From positions 1 to 8,094 of the forward strand of contig JACMIS010000766.1 in the NCBI GenBank assembly GCA_014381035.1: a stretch of DNA of 8,094 nucleotides, given 5' to 3'. The notes under the pieces are model-generated. The model saw only the letters and a list, made by a program, of their open reading frames with translations, was not told the DNA's origin and did not search any database. The DNA is from Armatimonadota bacterium (GTDB taxonomy: Bacteria > Armatimonadota > Armatimonadia > Armatimonadales > Armatimonadaceae). The position numbers and the translations under genes were made by a program. Shown piece by piece: positions 1-4,711 of this stretch (within the stretch, counting starts at the first letter, position 1; each line of letters starts with the position of its first letter).

Positions 1-52
1 GGTACACGCGACATAATCGAACTCGACTGCCAAAAACACTATGGAGAAGACG

Positions 53-1078
53 ATGCAACACATAAACAGGCGCGAACTTTTACGCGCGGCAACGGTGGGA
101 ACGGTAGGCACCTTGATAATGAGACGGGAGGCTGTAGCCGCTTCCGACGAGCATGTACAGAAGAACAGTGTAGATGCCGCTCCGGGAAAAACTCCTGCGC
201 TTACTGCCAGGGAGGTGGCTGCTATTGAGAAGGCAATCGGTAAGAAGGGGGTCGTCAACGAATCACAATCGCTTTACACTGTGCCGCTCCCGCGCAACGA
301 TCTGAAGGTATCGATCAAAGGCGAGCCGGTCCCGATCCCGTTTGGCTTCGGAGGATGGGTGAGTTTCAAGCGTAGTGTGGACGGGAAATCGGTTATGGTA
401 ATGAGCGACACGGTACTCCTGCAAGACGAAGTGACGCCCGTTATGGACGCTGCACTCGCAAGCGGGCTGGAAATCGCCGCCGTCCATAACCACTTTTTTT
501 ATGAGGAGCCGCGCATCGCCTATATGCACGTTCACGGGATGGGAACGGACGCCGCCGACCTCGCCGCCCGTTATGCGAAAGCCATCGGTGCGTCGAAACT
601 GCTCCCCGCTAACCAGCCGCCCTCAGGACCGCCACCCGCACGGACGGCGAAAGACATATTCGATATACCGGCACTCGACAAGATGGTCGGGTACGCGGGC
701 GTCGTGAACGGTCCCGTATACAAGTACACCGTGGGGCGAGCCGACCTGACGATCATGGACATGGGCGTGGAGATGACCGCCGCCATCGGGCTGAACTCGT
801 GGGCGTCGTTCGCCGGGACGTCTGACGCGGCACATATTGCGGGCGACATCGCTATGTTGGAGTCCGAGGTCAACCCCGTGATCCGCGCCCTCCGCAAAAA
901 CAACCTGGAAGTCGTCGCCGTCCACAGTCATATGTTGTTCGAGGAGCCACGAATCATCTTCCTACACTATTACGGACGTGGCACCGCCGACAAACTGGCG
1001 GCGGGGTTCCGCGCCGCACTGAGCGAACTCGGCAAACACGGCGGCGGGAGAAGCATGAGGATGAAGATTGGATCGTAG
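53..1078 (+). CDS. Exported tandem DUF1259 (LppY/LpqO-type) protein
   Basis: The protein is 341 residues from the ATG at 53. That start has GGAGAAG just upstream, whereas the in-frame ATG at 41 (345 residues) has no visible ribosome binding site. The N-terminus carries a twin-arginine-like sequence (NRRELLRAA), a short hydrophobic stretch and an AVAAS cleavage-like site, so Tat export is likely. Two homologous DUF1259 copies follow, at roughly residues 50-180 and 201-326. Each has a matching motif: AVHNHFFYEEPRI in the first and AVHSHMLFEEPRI in the second, followed by a His-containing strand (MHVHG, LHYYG) and a G-x-GT turn. A proline-rich linker (around NQPPSGPPPA) joins them. The biochemical function of this family is not established to my knowledge. 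The conserved histidines and glutamates suggest ligand or metal binding, which is inference. It lies outside the downstream efflux cluster, so a shared role is uncertain. Confidence 0.88.
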   Translation: MQHINRRELLRAATVGTVGTLIMRREAVAASDEHVQKNSVDAAPGKTPALTAREVAAIEKAIGKKGVVNESQSLYTVPLPRNDLKVSIKGEPVPIPFGFGGWVSFKRSVDGKSVMVMSDTVLLQDEVTPVMDAALASGLEIAAVHNHFFYEEPRIAYMHVHGMGTDAADLAARYAKAIGASKLLPANQPPSGPPPARTAKDIFDIPALDKMVGYAGVVNGPVYKYTVGRADLTIMDMGVEMTAAIGLNSWASFAGTSDAAHIAGDIAMLESEVNPVIRALRKNNLEVVAVHSHMLFEEPRIIFLHYYGRGTADKLAAGFRAALSELGKHGGGRSMRMKIGS

Positions 1079-1411
1079 ATCGGGGCTGGTAAATGGGATG
1101 GCTTATTCGCGGTGGGATGACTTTAGGCACGGCGGCACCGGTGTCGGGAGAGCCAGTATAAGATAGCCAGTCCCCCACCCCACCCTCGTTCGCGGGCAAA
1201 ACAGAAACATACACACGCTCGGTGCGAAGCCGTTCAGTTGGTCCATTGCCTCGCCGACTGCGACGCGGCTTTTATGGGCGACGGCACGCCCGATAACGCT
1301 TGCAGGAACGGAAAAGCCGCTCCATGAGAACGTATAAAACGCGACCAATATCCCCTTATTGAAACTCGCTTTTCCAGTCTCACAGTGGCGGCACGTGAAA
1401 CGGGGTGAAAC
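1079..1411. other. Convergent intergenic region without a convincing gene
   Basis: This stretch separates the end of the DUF1259 gene from the end of the minus-strand small membrane gene. Open frames here on the minus strand (for example 1348-1103) have no recognisable family, no good ribosome binding site and a composition like translated non-coding DNA. Visible structure includes a nested inverted repeat at 1265-1320, a short direct repeat AGCCAGT at 1151-1157 and 1165-1171, and a C-rich stretch near 1171-1184. No classical hairpin plus T-run terminator was found for either converging gene. Confidence 0.6.
1265..1320. repeat. Nested inverted repeat between convergent genes
   Basis: A perfect 9-bp inverted repeat, GCGGCTTTT at 1265-1273 and AAAAGCCGC at 1312-1320, encloses a second perfect 5-bp hairpin, GGGCG at 1276-1280 and CGCCC at 1287-1291, with loop ACGGCA. 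The outer arms are 38 bp apart. Its position between two converging transcripts makes a bidirectional termination or RNA-stabilising role plausible. However, there is no uninterrupted T-run right after the outer arm on either strand, so an intrinsic terminator of the usual kind is not shown. Confidence 0.45.
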
Positions 1412-1612
1412 TCATCGCGGTACAGGTGCGCCAGGCGGTCCGGTCTTTGTCCGTTCTTTGACTCGCTCCCGCGCCGCTTTCGCCTTTTCCGCAGAAACGT
1501 CCCCATAAGGCGATTGCGCCCCCCGATAAAGGAACGCTCCAATTACGACGAGCGCAATTACCACGGCGGCGATTGCAAGACCGATGAAGAGGGGCTTTTT
1601 TGATTCGTCCAT
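1412..1612 (-). CDS. Small single-pass membrane protein, unknown function
   Basis: This 66-residue protein starts at the ATG at 1612, preceded on the minus strand by AGGAGAG at good spacing. A longer in-frame start at 1660 would lie inside the preceding gene and add a basic, unlikely leader. Residues 1-7 are polar (MDESKKP). Residues 8-29 form one hydrophobic membrane helix (core AIAAVVIALVVIGAFLY). Residues 40-58 are a charged, probably helical segment rich in Lys, Arg and Glu, and the end is Pro/Gly-rich. It begins only 10 bp after the pseudopilin stop codon, so the two are probably one operon. A membrane partner or assembly accessory of the pseudopilin is a guess from position only; I do not recognise a family. 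Confidence 0.6.
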   Translation of the reverse strand: MDESKKPLFIGLAIAAVVIALVVIGAFLYRGAQSPYGDVSAEKAKAARERVKERTKTGPPGAPVPR

Positions 1613-1622
1613 CGCGGCTCTC

Positions 1623-2390
1623 CTATTTCTTGAACGGAAAGTGCATATTCTTAGTCTCATCGCCCCACGTCTGCTCGAATCGCATCGCCTTGACGTGACC
1701 GTCTAAGAACTGGTAGCACGCCACGTTGCCGGAGTACCGCTTCGGCGAGATCTGCACGTTTATCGCGTCGTAGTCGAGCGTTCCCGGCAAGTCTGATAAG
1801 GCCGTGATCGGCGGATCGGTAAACGTCCACCACGAGTAATGCTCCTCGGGGTCGTCAATCACGCCGTCGCCGTCTTCGTCGCCGGGTGGGATGTCGCTCC
1901 GGTCAGTGATATAGATGCACTCGGCGGGGCGGGCGATGTCGCCGAGTTGATAGGCGTATTCCAGATGCGCGTTCTGCGCGAAACTCGTGCCGCCCCGGTT
2001 TTCGAGCCGGTCAGAGCCGCTAAACCATACGGCATCACTTTTGACGTAAGGCGCGAGCGTCTTGTAAATAACGAGGTCTTCCAACTCTTCCGGGTCGTCC
2101 GCGTAGCCGAGGAAGTAAGCGGACTCGCGGGTGATGGGGAGCGTCTCGTCGAAATCCTGTAGGTACATCTGAAGTGCCGTGCCGATCTGCTTCATGTTGC
2201 TGAGTGCCGACGTTTGGCGGGCTTTGTCGCGGGCTTGGGCGAAAACAGGAAAAAGGATCGCGGCGAGGATGGCTATTATCGCTATCACGACGAGCAATTC
2301 GATCAGCGTGAACGCCGACTTCGCACGGGTAGACGCTTTAGTTTTGCTGACTGTGGCTCCGCACCGGGCGGGGCTTTGAACATAGGACAT
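1623..2390 (-). CDS. Type IV pilin-like (pseudopilin) protein, DUF1559-like
   Basis: The protein is 255 residues from the ATG at 2390, with GGAAAGG about ten bases upstream. A basic leader of 26 residues is followed by a class III prepilin motif: cleavage would fall between A26 and F27, then FTLIELL with the conserved Glu at mature position 5, and a hydrophobic helix to about residue 50. The ILFPVFAQA and KARQT segments right after it are typical of the large Armatimonadota pseudopilin families. The C-terminal part has the [13 protein letters not shown] ending, related to the H-X9-DG signature of DUF1559-type proteins, but the expected His is a Tyr (Y219) and the spacing to DG is one residue longer. 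Residues 171-182 form an EF-hand-like calcium loop. The protein should be anchored in the inner membrane with its globular part outside the cytoplasm, after processing by a prepilin peptidase encoded elsewhere. No pilus assembly genes are in view. Confidence 0.9.
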   Translation of the reverse strand: MSYVQSPARCGATVSKTKASTRAKSAFTLIELLVVIAIIAILAAILFPVFAQARDKARQTSALSNMKQIGTALQMYLQDFDETLPITRESAYFLGYADDPEELEDLVIYKTLAPYVKSDAVWFSGSDRLENRGGTSFAQNAHLEYAYQLGDIARPAECIYITDRSDIPPGDEDGDGVIDDPEEHYSWWTFTDPPITALSDLPGTLDYDAINVQISPKRYSGNVACYQFLDGHVKAMRFEQTWGDETKNMHFPFKK

Positions 2391-2564
2391 GGTAAACACA
2401 CCTTTCCAGGAACAAGACGAAACAGAAAAAATGGGAATCAAATGATACCGACAACACACAGTTCACTTGACATCAATTTGCAACTGACATCGTATCGCGG
2501 TTTAATACTACCTGCAATAGAACTTTTTCGCTTCTCCCCGCGTATCAGAGGATAGAATTGAACC
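2391..2564. promoter_or_regulatory. Divergent regulatory region between pseudopilin and repressor genes
   Basis: This AT-richer 174-bp gap separates the divergent starts at 2390 (minus) and 2565 (plus). Besides the plus-strand promoter candidate it holds a long untranslated leader for the pseudopilin. A heptamer direct repeat, TGACATC, occurs at 2468-2474 and 2485-2491, with a palindromic TTGCAA (2478-2483) between the copies. BlaI-family repressors normally bind operators close to their own promoter, so this is the most likely place for autoregulation. I see no clear copy of the TACA/TGTA palindrome known from BlaI and CopY, so the operator itself is inferred. Confidence 0.5.
2478..2506 (+). 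promoter_or_regulatory. Candidate sigma-70 promoter for the repressor-protease operon
   Basis: TTGCAA at 2478-2483 (4 of 6 to the -35 consensus) and TTTAAT at 2501-2506 (5 of 6 to the -10 consensus) are separated by exactly 17 bp. Transcription would begin near 2513, giving a leader of about 50 bases before the ATG at 2565, with AGAGGA at 2547-2552 as ribosome binding site. An alternative -35, TTGACA at 2467-2472, has only a poor -10 at the right distance (2490-2495). Confidence 0.45.
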
Positions 2565-3023
2565 ATGGACATGACTCGCAGAACTAAGCCGGAGAAAACC
2601 GGTATCCGCGCCCCGCTGGGCGAACTCGAACTTTCTGTCATGCGTCACGTGTGGGCGTGTGGCGACGTGGGTTGTCTCGCCCTTGAAGTGAAGAAGGCAC
2701 TCGGAGCCGAACGTGTCCTCGCACTTACCACCATACTGACGACGCTCGACCGTTTGCATGACAAGGGTATCCTCATCCGGGATAAGGAGAGCAAAGCGTA
2801 TCGCTATCGGGCGGCTGTGTCGGAGGATGCGCTCCAAGAGCGGATCGTCGCCGGGGTGCTGGGCGACCTGCTCGCGCAGTTCCCGAAGGCGGTCGCCGCG
2901 TACTTCGCCGAACCGGAAGCACCCGCGAATAAGAACTCCGAAAAAGATGCGTTGAACGCACTTGCGACGCGCATCGCGGCGGTGCGAAACAGGCAGGCAA
3001 CGGAGGATGACAAGGATTCATGA
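2565..3023 (+). CDS. BlaI/MecI/CopY-family transcriptional repressor
   Basis: This 152-residue protein has the usual length and layout of the family. A winged-helix DNA-binding domain occupies about residues 16-88: it opens with LGELELSVMRHVW, continues through a recognition-helix segment around TTILTTLDRLHDKGIL, and ends with the wing AYRYRAAVS. The remaining part (about 89-145) is the helical dimerisation region, followed by a charged tail. Such repressors bind as dimers to their own promoter and are inactivated when a membrane metalloprotease of the BlaR1/MecR1 type receives its signal; CopY members instead respond to copper. No CopY-like CxCx4CxC metal site is present at the C-terminus, so direct copper sensing by this protein is unlikely. 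The stop codon overlaps the start of the protease gene by ATGA, the standard repressor-protease pairing. A second in-frame ATG at 2571 would remove two residues. Confidence 0.92.
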   Translation: MDMTRRTKPEKTGIRAPLGELELSVMRHVWACGDVGCLALEVKKALGAERVLALTTILTTLDRLHDKGILIRDKESKAYRYRAAVSEDALQERIVAGVLGDLLAQFPKAVAAYFAEPEAPANKNSEKDALNALATRIAAVRNRQATEDDKDS

Positions 3024-4162
3024 ATCCGGCACTTCTGGGCGTCAGTGCGCTGTTTTACCTCGCGCTCGTCTCGACCTTTTACGTGGTCGTGCTGGGGGGC
3101 GTCGCGGCTTACAGACGATTCTTCGCCGGACGTGCGCCCCAGAGTGTAATCAAGCGGATACTCCTACTCGCGCTACTGTTCCCGCCTGTCGCCGCGCTTC
3201 TGCCGACCGTCGCGGGCGTAATCCTACGACACATGCACGGTCCTTCCATGGTCGCGCCGGAACATGGCATGCCCGGCGAAGCCCCCACGACCATCGCGCA
3301 TCACACGATGGCGTGTGCCCTACTGTTCGAGCGGATCGGTGCGATGGTGAGTTTCGGCGCGAGTAGTCAGATCATCAGTCTCGTACTCGGCATCGGAACC
3401 TGGCTACTACTCGGGTGGGGGCTTATATACGCGGCGCGGCTGACGTGGGCGACGCACCGTTTGGAGACGGGAATCTCTCCCCTTCTCGCCCAACCGTCGT
3501 CCCCCTTGGCGGAATCGCTCGAACGAGTAGGGAATCGTCTGGGGCTATCTGCATCGTTTCATAGTCGCTTCTTTGAGTGTGCATTGCCGCCTGATCGCTC
3601 CAGTGTGATGGGGTTGCAACGGGCGAAATGCGTTCTATCACGCGAGTTCATCCAGACCGCACCGCCGGAAGAGTTAGACGCGCTGGTCGCGCACGAATCG
3701 GGACATCTGCGTTCCGGCGATGTTTATGCGGCGTTCGCGGTTGGCTTGTTGAATTGTGTGTTTTTCTTTTTGCGTCCGGTACGGATCATCGGGGGGTGGT
3801 GGCGCGAAGCCGCCGAACTTGCCGCCGACGACACTGCCGTGCGGGGGACGGGCAACGACCCACTCGCGGTGGCGTCCGCCATCCTGCGTGTCCGGGGCAC
3901 GACGGTGCGGACATTTGCTCTCCCCACGCCGCTCCTGCCGTTCGCGGACGAGAGCGTACTATCCGCAGAGAAGCGCATTGAACGGCTACTCGCGCAAGCC
4001 GAACGCGCCGCGCCAATGGCGCGGACGGAAACCCGGTTTCAGGTCGCGTTGACCTGGGGGGCGACGGGGATACTGGCTCTGCTCGGCGCGGGACTACTCG
4101 TCTCGTCTGAAACCGCGTGCGTCACACACTGCACCCTGGAGTTGATACAGCGCGTGCTATGA
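3020..4162 (+). CDS. M56-family membrane metalloprotease (BlaR1-like, without sensor domain)
   Basis: The 380-residue protein carries a zinc protease site, H225-E-S-G-H229, within the phrase LDALVAHESGHLRSGD. Downstream, EAAELAADDTAV supplies the third zinc ligand (E266) in the family's ExxxD pattern. Hydrophobic segments lie at about 8-31, 45-69, 117-141, 236-254 (next to the active site) and 342-362. By analogy with BlaR1 the protease domain faces the cytoplasm and the 70-113 loop faces the periplasm. The protein stops 18 residues after the last membrane helix, so the penicillin-binding sensor domain of true BlaR1 is absent. What replaces it is unclear, but the periplasmic loop is rich in His and Met (residues 71-97) and the short C-terminal tail has C367-V-T-H-C371. 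Its expected role is regulated proteolysis that relieves repression by the upstream BlaI-type protein. It overlaps both neighbours by four bases. Confidence 0.93.
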   Translation: MNPALLGVSALFYLALVSTFYVVVLGGVAAYRRFFAGRAPQSVIKRILLLALLFPPVAALLPTVAGVILRHMHGPSMVAPEHGMPGEAPTTIAHHTMACALLFERIGAMVSFGASSQIISLVLGIGTWLLLGWGLIYAARLTWATHRLETGISPLLAQPSSPLAESLERVGNRLGLSASFHSRFFECALPPDRSSVMGLQRAKCVLSREFIQTAPPEELDALVAHESGHLRSGDVYAAFAVGLLNCVFFFLRPVRIIGGWWREAAELAADDTAVRGTGNDPLAVASAILRVRGTTVRTFALPTPLLPFADESVLSAEKRIERLLAQAERAAPMARTETRFQVALTWGATGILALLGAGLLVSSETACVTHCTLELIQRVL

Positions 4163-4605
4163 GCAGGGCGAACACGATCACTTACCTCCGACGCAGGTGG
4201 CAATGTGTCTGCCTCCTGTGCTTCTTTTTTGGAGGACTGCTGTACAGCCCGACCGCGCCGACGTTGATATGCCGCATGACAGGTCAGCCAATGCAACCGG
4301 TCTACGTTGCAGCCGCTCGGCAGAAAGACCCTCTGAATTGTTGCGGGGTGTCGCGGGCGGGAGAAGGCTACGCACTCACATCGCCGGGATGCTGTGATTT
4401 GAGACAAGGTGAATCACGCAAAAAGTTCTGCGTGGTGCCACTTTCGCTGATGGAAGACATTACGGGCAACCTCCCGCACGTCTACCTTCCTACACCGCTT
4501 CCGCAGCCAGAAATGGTCTCAGCGTCGGGAGTGGTCCCGCGCCCGCTCCCACCGATCCGCCCGCCCCCGCGTAGTGCCGTCGCGCTTCGCGGTCCCCCCG
4601 CCTGA
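4159..4605 (+). CDS. Small Cys-rich exported or membrane-anchored protein
   Basis: This is 148 residues from the ATG at 4159, whose ATGA overlaps the protease stop codon; a longer frame from 4117 lies wholly inside the protease gene and is rejected. A basic N-terminus (RRRW) precedes a hydrophobic segment at about 14-29, acting as signal or anchor. The exported part contains C38-R-M-T-G with M45, then C61-C62, C78-C79 followed by DLR, and C91. The last 40 residues are rich in Pro and Arg and look unstructured. I recognise no named domain. The paired cysteines and nearby methionines would suit a soft-metal-binding or disulfide-bonded protein, and its position between a BlaI/M56 pair and an RND efflux module fits a metal-handling accessory or a sensor partner. 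That role is inference; the reading frame itself is supported by the translational coupling. Confidence 0.72.
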   Translation: MSRANTITYLRRRWQCVCLLCFFFGGLLYSPTAPTLICRMTGQPMQPVYVAAARQKDPLNCCGVSRAGEGYALTSPGCCDLRQGESRKKFCVVPLSLMEDITGNLPHVYLPTPLPQPEMVSASGVVPRPLPPIRPPPRSAVALRGPPA

Positions 4606-4631
4606 CGACTACATCCGTGACGCGCTTCGCG
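4581..4631 (+). repeat. Two copies of an 11-bp palindromic repeat
   Basis: CGCGCTTCGCG occurs at 4581-4591, inside the 3' end of the Cys-rich gene, and again at 4621-4631, just after its stop codon. Each copy can fold into a CGCG stem with a CTT loop. No T-run follows, so these are not standard intrinsic terminators, but they could slow transcription or decay between the two halves of the cluster. Confidence 0.4.
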
Positions 4632-4702
4632 CGCCGCCTTTGCTTCGTCGTGTCTCGGCATGTCTGGTCTACTAACATGCTATGTCCCGCACCTGCGGTA
4701 CC

Positions 4703-4709
4703 GGGGGAA
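4703..4709 (+). promoter_or_regulatory. Ribosome binding site deciding the fusion-protein start
   Basis: GGGGGAA lies two bases before the ATG at 4712, slightly tight but strong. The ATG at 4682, 30 bases upstream in frame, has no purine-rich site before it and would put ten polar residues in front of a good signal peptide. The start at 4712 is therefore preferred. The gap of 106 bp after the Cys-rich gene contains no convincing promoter. Confidence 0.5.
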
Positions 4710-4711
4710 CC

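Noticed and set aside
1171..1184. C-rich run that would be a G-quadruplex on the minus strand
   Set aside because: Only three tracts of three or more G are present, so a stable four-tract quadruplex is not supported.
1103..1348. Minus-strand open frame of 81 codons in the convergent gap
   Set aside because: No ribosome binding site, no recognisable domain, and it spans the nested inverted repeat and the C-rich stretch; it looks like chance in GC-rich DNA.
1234..1542. Minus-strand open frame of 102 codons overlapping the small membrane gene
   Set aside because: Very Arg-rich and low-complexity product, in a different frame from the better supported 66-residue gene, which has a strong ribosome binding site.
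2565..4162. Repressor-protease pair as a beta-lactam resistance operon
   Set aside because: The protease lacks the penicillin-binding sensor domain and no beta-lactamase or penicillin-binding protein gene is nearby.
4650..4678. Possible promoter in front of the adaptor gene
   Set aside because: TAACAT at 4673-4678 is a fair -10 match, but the hexamer 17 bp upstream matches the -35 consensus at only three positions.
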